This document shows positions 35,651 through 45,169 of a stretch of DNA of 49,332 bases, one piece after another. The position numbers and the translations under genes were made by a program. Every line of letters starts with the position of its first letter. Within the stretch, counting starts at the first letter, position 1. This DNA is from Bathymodiolus heckerae thiotrophic gill symbiont (GTDB lineage Bacteria > Pseudomonadota > Gammaproteobacteria > PS1 > Pseudothioglobaceae): assembly GCF_900128515.1 (NCBI RefSeq), contig NZ_FQTP01000004.1, positions 1 through 49,332 of the forward strand, written 5' to 3'. The notes under the pieces are model-generated. The model made no database searches and had not been told where the DNA came from. It worked only from the letters and a program-made list of their open reading frames with translations.

Positions 35651-36113
35651 ACAACTCTTCCATAAAAAACTCACTCACTAATAATTTACTACTGCCAATG
35701 TTAAATACACTGCGCCTACCCCAAGTGCTACCTGTGTGAGTAATTTGTAGTGGGCCGCGTTTAATTGTTGGATTATTGAACAAAATTTCACCCAAGGGTT
35801 TAGAGCCAATATTTAACAAGTCTTTAGTGTCATTAGTAATAGGAATGACAGAGCGAGCAAACACCATTACCGATTCAGCGTTTAATAGTGCGACTTCACG
35901 CACCACACAATCGCCATCAAAGTCCAGCATACTTATTTCATTATCGTGAGGAGCGGTTTTTATTTGTGATAATACATTCACAGAAAAATTCTCAAATTTT
36001 TTCTTTAATTTTTCGGTAAGTGATTTGCTATCATCCAGCCAAGTAAGTGCCAATTTTGGCACGTTATCTGTGTTTTTTAGCGAACTCCAGGTGAGGTCTT
36101 GTGTATCAATCAT
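35640..36113 (-). CDS. ubiC: Chorismate lyase
   Basis: A 157-residue enzyme splitting chorismate into 4-hydroxybenzoate and pyruvate, the first step of ubiquinone synthesis. VVREVALLNAESVMVFARSVIP, KPLGEILFNNPTIKRGPLQI and the final [10 protein letters not shown], with the catalytic-type Glu, follow the UbiC pattern. cmoA starts inside its last codons. ubiA, the usual neighbour, is absent. Confidence 0.9.
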   Translation of the reverse strand: MIDTQDLTWSSLKNTDNVPKLALTWLDDSKSLTEKLKKKFENFSVNVLSQIKTAPHDNEISMLDFDGDCVVREVALLNAESVMVFARSVIPITNDTKDLLNIGSKPLGEILFNNPTIKRGPLQITHTGSTWGRRSVFNIGSSKLLVSEFFMEELYAS

Positions 36114-36130
36114 AGCTTGGTTATTTTAGT

Positions 36131-38197
36131 CTATGTATTGGCATATTGGGATTTGTCATCAGTAATCCAGCGATGAATTAGTGCAACTTGCTTATCTTCA
36201 TCAAATTGCATAAATTCGGCCGCATAATAATCCACTTGTTTTAATAGGTAGCTATCACGAACAATATTGGCAATTTTCATATTAGCAATACCAGTCTGTT
36301 GCGTGCCTAAAATCTCTCCTGGGCCACGTAATTCAAGATCTTTATTGGCAATTTTAAAACCATCATTAGTTTGTCGCAAAATATCAAGACGCTCAATTGC
36401 ATTGCCACTTAGTGGTGGTTGATACATCAAAATACAAATACTCGCATCAGAGCCACGACCAACCCGACCACGCAATTGATGTAATTGTGCCAAGCCTAAT
36501 CGTTCAGAATTTTCAATCACCATTAGTGAGGTGTTAGGCACATTTACCCCAACTTCTATTACTGTTGTGGCAACAAGTACATCAATATCTCCACGACTAA
36601 ATCTCGCCATAATGCTGTTTTTTTCTTGCTTATTCATTCGGCCATGAATTAGCACAATAGATAAATTTGTTAGATTCTCCTCTAGATAAAGGTGTGTATC
36701 TATGGCGGATTGAGCACGCAATACTTCTGACTCTTCAATTAGAGTGCAGACCCAATATACTTGATTATTTTGCTTGCAGACTTGCCTGATTTTATCAAGC
36801 ACCTTGTCTTTTTTATCGTTTGCTAGTGCCACCGTTTGAATTGGGCTTCTACCAGGTGGAAGTTCGTCAATAATTGAGCAATCTAAATCTGCATAAGCGC
36901 TCATGGTTAGTGATCTTGGAATGGGTGTGGCTGTCATCACTAGTTGATGCGGTGTATTGTGTGCTTTTTGCGCTAGTGATAATCGCTGATGAACACCAAA
37001 TTTATGCTGTTCATCAATTACAATAAAACCTAATTTGCTAAATTCAACCACATCTTGAAATAGTGCATGAGTGCCAATCACTACTTGAGCTTCACCTGAT
37101 TGGATTAAAGCCAATTGTATACTGCGCTCTACAGTAGTTTGAGATCCAGTTAAAAAAGCAATTTTGATTCCTAGTGGATTTAAATAATCACCAAATCCAT
37201 GAAAATGTTGATTGGCAAGAATTTCAGTCGGCGCCATAATAGCAGTTTGAAATCCATTTTCCACTGCTTGCAAGCAAGCAAATACTGCCACAATAGTTTT
37301 TCCGGAACCAACATCACCTTGTAATAATCGAAGCATTGGATGGTTCAAACTTAAGTCAGTATTAATATCGTCAATACTACGTTGCTGTGCATTGGTTAAT
37401 TCAAAGCCTAAATTTTTTAATAATTGACTAGATAAAATTTCGGAAATTTTGAAAACGTTAGAGTTTTTACTTTTTCGTTCATTCTTAAGCTTTAATAAGC
37501 TTAATTTTTGAGCACAAAGCTCCTCAATAATAAGCCTTTGCTGTGAAATGTGCCTAAAATTGGCTATTTGGTCGATATTATCATCAATTTGTGGGTGATG
37601 TAGCGTATTTAATGCTTGCTTGAGTGTTGGCATAGAGTTTTTTGCTAAATTTTGAAAATTATCAAAAACAGTTGATTTATCTAGCGCTTCAAGTGCAAAA
37701 TTGATCCATTTTTTCATTTGCGGCTGATGAATTCCAGCTGTTAATGGATAAATGGGACTTAGTGTTTTTTCAATTAAAGTTGGTTGTCCTTTAGAAACTA
37801 ATCGATACTCAGGATGGTGAATTTCCAGACCGTCACGACCAATCTTAACCTCACCAAAACACTGAATTAACTCACCCCGAGTTAGCTGTTGTTTTTGATA
37901 TTGGTTGAAGTGAAAAAAACGTAGTATTAAAGTTCGGTTATTGTCATCTGATAAGTAACAAAGTAGTTGACGCTGTTTGGTGTTAATTTCTTCGATGCGA
38001 TCAATAGTAAGTTCAACTACAATCTCGTTGCCAACTTTTGCTTGATCTAGCGTGGTGAAATGGGTTTTGTTTTGATAGCGATTAGGCAGATGAAATAACA
38101 AATTCTCAAGATTGTAAATACCAATAGCATTAAGCCTCTCTTGAGCTTTAGGCCCTAGTCCATTGAGTGAGATGATCGGATCAGATAGATCATGCAT
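36131..38197 (-). CDS. recG: ATP-dependent DNA helicase RecG
   Basis: A 688-residue branch-migration helicase that remodels stalled forks and Holliday junctions. The N-terminal wedge/OB domain is followed by Walker A LQGDVGSGKTIVA, the DEQHKFGV box (DExH), TATPIPRSL and the C-terminal QLHQLRGRVGRG motif. Length matches E. coli RecG (693). Confidence 0.97.
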   Translation of the reverse strand: MHDLSDPIISLNGLGPKAQERLNAIGIYNLENLLFHLPNRYQNKTHFTTLDQAKVGNEIVVELTIDRIEEINTKQRQLLCYLSDDNNRTLILRFFHFNQYQKQQLTRGELIQCFGEVKIGRDGLEIHHPEYRLVSKGQPTLIEKTLSPIYPLTAGIHQPQMKKWINFALEALDKSTVFDNFQNLAKNSMPTLKQALNTLHHPQIDDNIDQIANFRHISQQRLIIEELCAQKLSLLKLKNERKSKNSNVFKISEILSSQLLKNLGFELTNAQQRSIDDINTDLSLNHPMLRLLQGDVGSGKTIVAVFACLQAVENGFQTAIMAPTEILANQHFHGFGDYLNPLGIKIAFLTGSQTTVERSIQLALIQSGEAQVVIGTHALFQDVVEFSKLGFIVIDEQHKFGVHQRLSLAQKAHNTPHQLVMTATPIPRSLTMSAYADLDCSIIDELPPGRSPIQTVALANDKKDKVLDKIRQVCKQNNQVYWVCTLIEESEVLRAQSAIDTHLYLEENLTNLSIVLIHGRMNKQEKNSIMARFSRGDIDVLVATTVIEVGVNVPNTSLMVIENSERLGLAQLHQLRGRVGRGSDASICILMYQPPLSGNAIERLDILRQTNDGFKIANKDLELRGPGEILGTQQTGIANMKIANIVRDSYLLKQVDYYAAEFMQFDEDKQVALIHRWITDDKSQYANT

Positions 38198-38240
38198 ATT
38201 TCGGCTGTGTTTCGTAAAGGTATATTTTTTGAGAAAATGG

Positions 38241-38630
38241 CTATTCTATAATCATCACTCCGTCCATTTCAACCATAGAGGCTTTAGGTAGTTCGTTAAT
38301 ACCAACTGCTGCTCGTGCCGGATAAGGCTTGTCAAAATACTGCGCCATTATTTCATTCACAATAGGGAAGTTACTCAAGTCTGTTAAGAAAATATTGAGC
38401 TTAACAATGTCATTTAAACTGCCGCCAGATTTTTCACAAACTGCGGTTAAGTTTTTAAACACTTGATTAATTTGTGCACTAATGTCCCCTTCAATCATTG
38501 CCATGGTTTCTGGTACTAAAGGAATTTGCCCCGATAAATAAATGGTTGATCCACCAGTAACACGTACTGCTTGAGAATAGGTACCAATGGCTTGCGGAGC
38601 TTTGTCTGTTGAGATGATGTGTTTTTGCAT
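38241..38630 (-). CDS. ridA: 2-iminobutanoate/2-iminopropanoate deaminase
   Basis: A 129-residue RidA (YjgF) protein that hydrolyses reactive enamine/imine intermediates released by PLP enzymes. [22 protein letters not shown] and the conserved Arg in [13 protein letters not shown] match the active subgroup. It lies 43 bases upstream of recG. Confidence 0.94.
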   Translation of the reverse strand: MQKHIISTDKAPQAIGTYSQAVRVTGGSTIYLSGQIPLVPETMAMIEGDISAQINQVFKNLTAVCEKSGGSLNDIVKLNIFLTDLSNFPIVNEIMAQYFDKPYPARAAVGINELPKASMVEMDGVMIIE

Positions 38631-38700
38631 AGTATTTATTTTAAAAGGTTAATTATAAAAATGATTATACGAAATATTTTACTAATATGCAGACAATAAA

Positions 38701-40413
38701 TTACGATGAACAACTATATTGCGATAATCCTCCAATATTAAAGAGTTCATCCGGCTTTAGTTTGTAGTATTTTTCTTCCACATCTTTAGACTGCTCTGCA
38801 TAAGGCTGTGTAATTACTGCTTGCAGCTCTCGAACTAAAGAATAATCGCGCTCAGCAGCCTGCTGATAAGCAGGAGCAACAAACCACTCGCGCAAACTGT
38901 ATTTCGGATTAACAAGTTTCATCTGTTTAGAAAGTTGTTCGCGAGATAATGATGCTGAGTTTTTATTGATAGAACAAGCATTAAGTTTCCGCCATTTCTC
39001 AAACCATTCAAGCCAGTGCTTATCTATTTGTTCTGATGTTGAGCGATAAAAACTCTTTTTCAATGGCTCGATGTCGGCAGGCACTTCTGATAGTTCACGA
39101 AAAAATAGGGTGTAATCAACTGGCGTTTTTTCCATCAGTATTACTAATTCATCAAACAGTGTTACATCAAAAGCAAAAATCCCAAGTTTTGCACGCCACA
39201 TTTTTTCCATTTGTATTTTCATTGCTGCTGAAAATCCATTGAAGACATTAATCAGTTTGCTTGAGAGTTCTTGATCAGACTCTAGTAATGGTAGTAAAGC
39301 ATTACAAAACATTTTGAAATTTTGTTCTGCTGCTATCGGTTGATTTAAAAAGGAGAAGTGCAGTCCGCCACTTGACCAAGGTTGATACTGTGAATCAAAC
39401 TCATCGCAGAATCCAAATGGACCGTAGTCAAGGGTAAAACCTCCAGCGGCACAGTTGTCACTATTGAAATTTCCTTGACAATAACCAACACGAATCCAAT
39501 TAGCCACTAGTGAAATTAGTCGATCCCTAAACCGGTGCGCAAGCTGCACTACTTTTTTGCCAGTACTAAGCGTATTGTCGATTTCATCAGCATACTCTCG
39601 ATCAATTAAATGTAATACTAGCATCTCCAATTCTTCCATGGCTTTTGGATGTTCCTGTTTGCGAGCACGACGACCAAAGAGTTCGAGCTGCCCAACCCGA
39701 ATAAATGATGGCGCAACGCGCGTTGAAATAGCGATAGATTCTGATGCAAGCATATCGGGATCCATTGAGCGCGATCCTTGCGAATACCAAGGACGATTAA
39801 CTTTTTGCGTCTTTGAAACGTACAAACTTAATGATCTAGATGTTGGCACGCCTAGTGCATGCATGTGTTCCTGTGCTAAAAATTCGCGGATACTAGAACG
39901 TAAAACGGCACGACCGTCTGCACCACGACAATAGGGTGTGCGACCGCCACCTTTTAGTTGCATCTCCCAGCGCTGGTCATTAGCCACAACTTCAAGAATG
40001 GAGATTGCACGACCATCACCATATCCATTGCCAGTTTGGAATGGGCATTGCTGGTAGTATTCTGTGCCAAAAATAGAGAGCGCATAACCAGTTGCCCAGC
40101 CAGCTGTACGTATAGATTTGGGTAAATGTGAAGTATCGCCAGAAAATAGGCGTATAAAATTATCTGACTGGGCTAGGCTATCATTAAAGCCAAGTTCGTT
40201 GAAAAAATCTTTACTATGTGTAATATATTCTGGATTTTTAATAGGCGTGGGATTGACTAAAGTATAATGGCCAGTGAAAACCTGTCTTGGATCATGATCA
40301 ACACCATTAATTTTTGTGTCGGGATCGCAGTTGAGTGTATTCACAAAAGAATAGTCAGCTAATTTTGCAAGATCGTCGAGTGTTTTGATAGTTGGAGAAG
40401 GTTTGTTTTTCAT
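38701..40413 (-). CDS. selO: Protein adenylyltransferase SelO
   Basis: A 570-residue pseudokinase-fold enzyme of the SelO/YdiU family that transfers AMP to proteins. The N-terminal [11 protein letters not shown] and SGDTSHLP precede the kinase-like core: [44 protein letters not shown] and [19 protein letters not shown], the last with the metal-binding Asn and Asp. The protein ends YSCSS, the cysteine form of the C-terminal Sec-Ser-Ser seen in eukaryotic SelO. The stop is TAA, so no selenocysteine recoding is involved. It is longer than E. coli YdiU (478). Confidence 0.9.
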   Translation of the reverse strand: MKNKPSPTIKTLDDLAKLADYSFVNTLNCDPDTKINGVDHDPRQVFTGHYTLVNPTPIKNPEYITHSKDFFNELGFNDSLAQSDNFIRLFSGDTSHLPKSIRTAGWATGYALSIFGTEYYQQCPFQTGNGYGDGRAISILEVVANDQRWEMQLKGGGRTPYCRGADGRAVLRSSIREFLAQEHMHALGVPTSRSLSLYVSKTQKVNRPWYSQGSRSMDPDMLASESIAISTRVAPSFIRVGQLELFGRRARKQEHPKAMEELEMLVLHLIDREYADEIDNTLSTGKKVVQLAHRFRDRLISLVANWIRVGYCQGNFNSDNCAAGGFTLDYGPFGFCDEFDSQYQPWSSGGLHFSFLNQPIAAEQNFKMFCNALLPLLESDQELSSKLINVFNGFSAAMKIQMEKMWRAKLGIFAFDVTLFDELVILMEKTPVDYTLFFRELSEVPADIEPLKKSFYRSTSEQIDKHWLEWFEKWRKLNACSINKNSASLSREQLSKQMKLVNPKYSLREWFVAPAYQQAAERDYSLVRELQAVITQPYAEQSKDVEEKYYKLKPDELFNIGGLSQYSCSS

Positions 40414-40699
40414 GGATATATTTTATATCAATGAAAAATTTGAATCCTAGGTATGTCGTAAGGGTAAGAGAGATTTTTATTATCAGACTATTACTATCAA
40501 CCATTCAATAAAGCACATCTTTATTTTTTTTGCGTTGGCAAGAGTTTGAATAGACATCCTGTTTAGATTATAAAATTTCTACTCACTTTATAGTGAGATT
40601 GTATGACGTTTCATGATATTGTGTGAAATACAGTTTTGACACCAATCCCTTTGTTTATGTGCTCTGTGAGTCTTGATGGGATGTAGTGAAAACGAAAGA
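40414..40699. other. Intergenic region between selO and tRNA-Leu
   Basis: This 286-base AT-rich gap is the longest without a gene. It holds two small inverted repeats: AATAAAG/CTTTATT at 40507-40525 followed by a T-run on the plus strand, and CTCACT/AGTGAG at 40582-40597. Neither clearly serves a known neighbour, and no frame of note is seen. Confidence 0.5.
40507..40531 (+). terminator. Terminator-like hairpin on the plus strand
   Basis: A 7-bp AT-rich stem with loop CACAT is followed by an uninterrupted T-run. No plus-strand gene lies upstream within this gap, so it may end an unannotated small RNA or be accidental. Confidence 0.35.
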
Positions 40700-40786
40700 T
40701 GGTGCCCGGGGCCGGAATCGAACCGGCACGCCGATAAAGGCGCAGGATTTTAAGTCCTGTGTGTCTACCAATTTCACCACCCGGGC
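40700..40786 (-). tRNA. tRNA-Leu (anticodon UAA)
   Basis: An 87-base tRNA including encoded CCA. The acceptor stem is GCCCGGG paired with CCCGGGC, with A73 and CCA. The anticodon arm is CAGGA-CTTAAAA-TCCTG, giving anticodon TAA. A long variable arm (GCGCCTTTATCGGCGT region) marks it as a class II tRNA, and the T-arm has GGTTCGATTCC. It reads UUA codons, which should be common in this AT-rich genome. Confidence 0.96.
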
Positions 40787-40877
40787 ATGAATTGTGTAAT
40801 TATTATAGACACATGAAAAAGAAACAATTATATACTAAGCATCGGTAAAATTCTATTTTTTTGAGGTGGGATTTTTC

Positions 40878-41081
40878 ATGATAAAGTTAATTATTATTTT
40901 CTTGATTGCTTGGCTGGGCTTTAGTGTTTGGCGCAAACTAAGGCAACCAAAAAGCAATGATATTCCATTGCCTTCAACTAGAAAAATGTTGTCTTGCAGT
41001 ATTTGCAAAACCCATATTCCTGAAAATGAAGCGATTATTCATGATGGAAAAGCTTTTTGTTCTAAAAAATGTCTAGGGTAA
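40878..41081 (+). CDS. PP0621-type small membrane protein
   Basis: A 67-residue protein with one N-terminal transmembrane helix (MIKLIIIFLIAWLGFSVW) and a C-terminal zinc-ribbon-like CSICKTHIP...AFCSKKCLG, giving two CxxC/CxxxC pairs. That arrangement matches the proteobacterial PP0621 family of unknown role. The ATG at 40878 is preferred over the upstream GTG at 40866 because GAGGTGGG lies about seven bases before it. It is followed after 6 bases by yciB. Confidence 0.75.
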   Translation: MIKLIIIFLIAWLGFSVWRKLRQPKSNDIPLPSTRKMLSCSICKTHIPENEAIIHDGKAFCSKKCLG

Positions 41082-41087
41082 TCCATT

Positions 41088-41735
41088 ATGAAATTTTTAC
41101 TTGATTTTTTTCCAATTGCTTTATTTTTTATCGTTTACAAGACTATGGGTTTGTACGCGGCAATCTATGCCATGATCGGTGCTACTGCTTTGCAAATGTT
41201 GATTGCTCGTTATCAAACGGGTAAATTTGAAAACACCCATCTTATTACCTTTGCCTTGCTAGTAGTTTTGGGCGGTGTTACGCTAGCGCTTAGAGATCCA
41301 GCATTTTTAATGTGGAAAGTAAGTGTGCTGTATGTGGTATTTGCTTTGGTACTAATTGGCAGTATGTGGGTTGGCAAGAAGCCACTATTAGAAAGAATGC
41401 TTGGCAAAGAGCTAGATTTACCAAAAATTGTATGGCAGAAAATGAGCTGGATTTGGGGTGCTGGTTTTGTTGGTATTGCGTTTGTTAATGCCTATTATGT
41501 CAAGCTAGCATTGAGTGCAAGAGAGTTGTTATTTGCCTCAACTGACTTAGATCCTAAAATTGAATTAACAGAGTTAGAGTGTGCAGCCACAACCATGCAG
41601 GATTTATGCTTAGCCGCACAACACACAGAAGAATCGTGGGTAAACTTCAAATTATTCGGTACTATGGGCCTGACATTTATTTTGATTATTATTACGGTCA
41701 TCATGATTAGTAAATATACCAAACAAGAACAATAG
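41088..41735 (+). CDS. yciB: Inner membrane-spanning protein YciB (septation protein A)
   Basis: A 215-residue multi-helix membrane protein affecting cell-envelope integrity and division. LLDFFPIALFFIVYK, ITFALLVVLGGVTLAL, KKPLLERMLGKELDLP and the C-terminal WVNFKLFG match YciB. It is about 35 residues longer than E. coli YciB because of an insertion (about residues 141-181) between the last two helices, with Cys165 and Cys174. gcvT follows after 9 bases. Confidence 0.92.
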   Translation: MKFLLDFFPIALFFIVYKTMGLYAAIYAMIGATALQMLIARYQTGKFENTHLITFALLVVLGGVTLALRDPAFLMWKVSVLYVVFALVLIGSMWVGKKPLLERMLGKELDLPKIVWQKMSWIWGAGFVGIAFVNAYYVKLALSARELLFASTDLDPKIELTELECAATTMQDLCLAAQHTEESWVNFKLFGTMGLTFILIIITVIMISKYTKQEQ

Positions 41736-41744
41736 GAAAAAATT

Positions 41745-42821
41745 ATGAAACGCACCCCTTTATATCAAGCACATGTAGATGCACAAGGAAAAATGGTTGA
41801 TTTCGGTGGTTGGGAAATGCCGCTAAATTACGGCTCTCAAATTGAAGAGCATCATCAGGTTCGAACTGACGCAGGCATGTTTGATGTTTCGCACATGACC
41901 ACAGTTGATTTTAAAGGCGCTCAAGCAAAAGAGTTTTTGAAAATTTTGATCGCGAATGATGTGGATAAATTAAAAACTCAAGGTAAAGCGCTATATAGCT
42001 GTATGTTGAACGAAAATGGCGGTGTGGTCGATGATTTAATTGTTTACTATATTAACGATGAAGATTACCGCATGGTGATTAATGCTGGCACCACAGAAAA
42101 GGACATTGCCTGGATTAATGCGCAAGCTGAAGGTTTTGACGTAAGTGTTGAGCCGCAATTTGATTTGGCCATGATTGCAGTCCAAGGACCTAATGCAAGG
42201 GCTAAAGTATTCGAAGCGATGCCAGGTGTCGAAGAGGTGGCGGGTGAATTAAAGCCATTTAATGCAGCTAGTTTGGGCGGATTATTTATTGCTCGAACAG
42301 GGTATACAGGCGAAGATGGGTTTGAAATTATGTTGCCTGAAAAATCAGCTGAATTTACCTGGAAAATGCTATTAGAAGCAGGCGTTAAGCCTTGTGGTTT
42401 AGGTGCGCGTGACACATTACGTCTAGAAGCTGGTATGAGCTTGTATGGCTCAGAGATGAACGATGAAGTATCACCTCTCGAAGCGGCATTAACCTGGACA
42501 ATTGATCTAAATAACGAAGACCGTCAATTTGTTGGCCGTCAAGCGTTAGAAAAATTAAGAGACGATGGCGTGAAAAAAACCATTGTTGGCTTGATTTTAG
42601 AGGGTAAAGGTGTTATTCGTGATCATCAAAAAGTAGTAACCAGCCTAGGTGATGGTGAAGTAACATCAGGTACATTTTCTCCAACAATGGGTAAGGCGAT
42701 TGCTTTGGCGAGAGTGCCAATGGGCACAACAAGATCTTGTGAAATTGAGATGCGAAATAAATTGGTTTCGGCTAAAATAGTCAAACCACCATTTGTAAGA
42801 AATGGCAAAGTATTAGTTTAA
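41745..42821 (+). CDS. gcvT: Glycine cleavage system T protein
   Basis: A 358-residue aminomethyltransferase that releases ammonia from the aminomethyl-lipoyl H protein and forms 5,10-methylene-THF. [32 protein letters not shown] and [16 protein letters not shown] match GcvT, including the catalytic Asp in ARDTLR. gcvH follows 147 bases later; gcvP is outside the window. E3 is presumably the lpdA described at 11137-12543. Confidence 0.96.
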   Translation: MKRTPLYQAHVDAQGKMVDFGGWEMPLNYGSQIEEHHQVRTDAGMFDVSHMTTVDFKGAQAKEFLKILIANDVDKLKTQGKALYSCMLNENGGVVDDLIVYYINDEDYRMVINAGTTEKDIAWINAQAEGFDVSVEPQFDLAMIAVQGPNARAKVFEAMPGVEEVAGELKPFNAASLGGLFIARTGYTGEDGFEIMLPEKSAEFTWKMLLEAGVKPCGLGARDTLRLEAGMSLYGSEMNDEVSPLEAALTWTIDLNNEDRQFVGRQALEKLRDDGVKKTIVGLILEGKGVIRDHQKVVTSLGDGEVTSGTFSPTMGKAIALARVPMGTTRSCEIEMRNKLVSAKIVKPPFVRNGKVLV

Positions 42822-42872
42822 AAAATATTATTAATTTAACAGGAGCTTGCAAGTATTTTTCTTTTCTACCAG

Positions 42873-42933
42873 GAAATTTTTCAAAATATGAGAGAGTGTA
42901 GTAATTCTACACGACTGAATATTTTTCAAATTT
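42873..42933 (+). other. Two-part hairpin between gcvT and gcvH
   Basis: A 6-bp inner stem GTGTAG/CTACAC (42896-42901 with 42907-42912, loop TAATT) sits above an AT stem AAAATAT/ATATTTT (42883-42889 with 42919-42925). They are separated by a symmetric 6/6 internal loop GAGAGA/GACTGA that can form tandem G-A pairs at both ends. Weaker pairing extends outward. No T-run follows, so it is not a standard terminator. It does not show the conserved core of a glycine riboswitch. Confidence 0.5.
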
Positions 42934-42968
42934 AACACAGTAGAAAATAAAAAGACGCAGTAAAGGGT

Positions 42969-43343
42969 ATGAGTGAAGTAAGAGACGACAGACAATATAC
43001 AGAAACCCACGAGTGGATTCTAGACAACGGTGACGGCACGTTTACCATGGGCGTAACCGACCATGCTCAAGCATTGTTGGGTGACATGGTATTTGTTGAA
43101 CTGCCTGGTGAAGGTGATGAAGCTTCTCATGAAGATGAGTTTTGTGTAGTTGAATCTGTCAAAGCAGCAAGTGGTGTTTATGCACCTGCCGACTTAGAAA
43201 TAGTTGCTGCTAACGAAGCTTTGGATGATGAGCCTGAACTAGTAAACTCAAGTTGTTACGATGACGGCTGGTTGGTTAAATTTAAAGCAGATAATATCGA
43301 AGGTTTGATGTCTGCTGAAGATTACACAAATACACTAGACTAA
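42969..43343 (+). CDS. gcvH: Glycine cleavage system H protein
   Basis: A 124-residue lipoyl carrier that shuttles the aminomethyl group among P, T and L proteins. YTETHEWI and the lipoylation motif [14 protein letters not shown], with the modified Lys near residue 62, are diagnostic. The start is the ATG at 42969, after AAAGGGT. It is 9 bases upstream of the RNB exonuclease start. Confidence 0.96.
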   Translation: MSEVRDDRQYTETHEWILDNGDGTFTMGVTDHAQALLGDMVFVELPGEGDEASHEDEFCVVESVKAASGVYAPADLEIVAANEALDDEPELVNSSCYDDGWLVKFKADNIEGLMSAEDYTNTLD

Positions 43344-43351
43344 GTTTAGTC

Positions 43352-45169
43352 TTGGTTAATTCACTGGTTGCCTATAAAGGCAAGCCTGCGCGCATTGTTA
43401 GTGTTACCACGCATAAATTTGATTTAGAATTTTTGGACGGCTCAACACGCAAAGTTAGAGAAAAAGATTTCCGATTTATTCATCCTGATTTCTCCAAGGT
43501 GAATGAATCGTGTGCGCATGCAGATATCAGTGTACTTGAAGAATTTCAAGAAGAAACTCTTGGTTTGCAAGAAATTACCGAATGGCTGTTTGATGAATAT
43601 ACCGCTCAAACTGCTTGGTGTACTTGCCTTTTGGTTGAAGATGGCTTGTATTTCTATTGGCAAAAAGATAGTGTTTTTGTTCGTCCAAGTGATCAAATTC
43701 AAGGTATCGTTGAAAAACGCAATGCTGAAAAATTAGCCGCCGAAAGTCTACAACATTGTATTGACAATCTTAATAATAATACCTTTGATGAGCAAGATGT
43801 ACCTTACTTAGAAGAGGTTGCCAAGGTCGCTTTAAATCAATCAAAGCATGCCAAAATTTTGGATCATGTGGGTGTTGAAAATAACGAAGAAGCGGCTTAC
43901 AAATTTTTATTAAAAATTAAATATTTTTCCGATAGTTTTAATCCATATCCAGCGCGTTTTTCTATTCCAGAAGATAAAGAGATTGAAGTAACTCTGCCTG
44001 AGATTGAGCGTGTTGATCTTACCCACATGAATAGTTATGCCATCGATAATGAAGGCTCTAATGATGCCGATGATGCAATTAGTGTTGACGGTGATCGCCT
44101 TTGGATTCACATTGCAGATGTTTCAACCATTGTTGAATCGGGCTCTGAGCTTGATGAATACGCACGTGAGCGTGGTTCAAACTTATATTTACCAGAGCAA
44201 ATTATTCATATGCTGCCCACGTCAATTACCAAGGCGTTAGCATTAGGTGAAAATGAAACCTCTCCAGCCTTGTCGATTGGGCTTAATATGGACGAAGGAA
44301 TTATTAGCAATATTGAAGTTGTACATAGCACCATTAAAGTAATTAATACAACTTATGAGGCGGTGGATAAAGAGCTAGAAAGTAACAGTAATGCTGATTT
44401 TATCCAAATTCAAACGTTCATTGATCAACATAAGGCTTTCCGTGCAAAGAGTGGCTCTATCAGTTTAAATTTGCCAAATGTTGATGTGCGTTATATTGAC
44501 GGCGAAGTGCAGATTGAGCTGCAGAAAACCAGTCCAAGTCGTGATTTTGTTGCTGAAGTAATGGTAACGGCAGGTCGTACTATTTCACAATACGCTCAAG
44601 AAAATGATATTGTTATGCCTTATGCTTTGCAAGATGAAGGCGACTTCCCTCAGGAAGTGCTAGATAAGAAAGAAAATTTAAGTACGGCTGAATCATTTAA
44701 AGCCATTAAATTTTTCAAGCGTTCAGCCACTTCTATTAAACCGTTGCCGCATTATGGTCTAGGCTTAGATTCATATTTAAGAATTACCAGTCCATTGCGA
44801 CGCTATTACGATTTGTTGGCGCACCAGCAACTATCTAATTTTATTGCCGGTAAGCCAACTTTGGATAAAGCCAGAGTTAAAGAAATTATCGGTATTAATA
44901 ACAATGCGCTTGCCAGTGTTGGGCGTGTTACTCGTTTTAGTAATGATCACTATAAATGCTTGTTCTTAAAGAGAAATCCTAGCTGGAAGGGCGAAGGTGT
45001 GGTAGTTGATATCCGCGGTGATAAAGCTTTATTTATGATTCCTGAAGTGGGTCTTATGGATCAAGTTAAATTCAAAGAAGATCAAATTCCTAAACCGGAT
45101 GATAAGATTATGCTCAAGGTAGCACGCGTTGATATAATGGAAAGATCAGCTAATTTTAAGCCTACGTAA
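43352..45169 (+). CDS. RNB-domain exoribonuclease (RNase II family)
   Basis: A 605-residue 3'-5' exoribonuclease. The N-terminal ~50 residues form a small SH3-like domain rather than the cold-shock domains of RNase II/R. The RNB catalytic region contains IDNEGSNDADDAIS, with the Asp cluster that binds two metal ions, and RITSPLRRYYDLLAHQQL, with the conserved Arg and Tyr. It belongs to the RNase II-like group but is not clearly Rnb or Rnr. The start used is the TTG at 43352; no ATG occurs before the conserved N terminus. Its 3' end overlaps convergent lpxH by 24 bases. Confidence 0.87.
   Translation: MVNSLVAYKGKPARIVSVTTHKFDLEFLDGSTRKVREKDFRFIHPDFSKVNESCAHADISVLEEFQEETLGLQEITEWLFDEYTAQTAWCTCLLVEDGLYFYWQKDSVFVRPSDQIQGIVEKRNAEKLAAESLQHCIDNLNNNTFDEQDVPYLEEVAKVALNQSKHAKILDHVGVENNEEAAYKFLLKIKYFSDSFNPYPARFSIPEDKEIEVTLPEIERVDLTHMNSYAIDNEGSNDADDAISVDGDRLWIHIADVSTIVESGSELDEYARERGSNLYLPEQIIHMLPTSITKALALGENETSPALSIGLNMDEGIISNIEVVHSTIKVINTTYEAVDKELESNSNADFIQIQTFIDQHKAFRAKSGSISLNLPNVDVRYIDGEVQIELQKTSPSRDFVAEVMVTAGRTISQYAQENDIVMPYALQDEGDFPQEVLDKKENLSTAESFKAIKFFKRSATSIKPLPHYGLGLDSYLRITSPLRRYYDLLAHQQLSNFIAGKPTLDKARVKEIIGINNNALASVGRVTRFSNDHYKCLFLKRNPSWKGEGVVVDIRGDKALFMIPEVGLMDQVKFKEDQIPKPDDKIMLKVARVDIMERSANFKPT

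Noticed and set aside
38701-38720. Selenocysteine at the SelO C terminus
   Set aside because: The codon is TGT (Cys) and the stop is TAA, so no UGA recoding is needed.
40700-40786. tRNA-Leu as an integration site for a mobile element
   Set aside because: No repeat of the tRNA 3' end and no integrase were seen on either side.
42822-42968. Glycine riboswitch before gcvH
   Set aside because: The gap has a hairpin but not the conserved paired-aptamer core expected of that class, and gcvT upstream has no such leader either.
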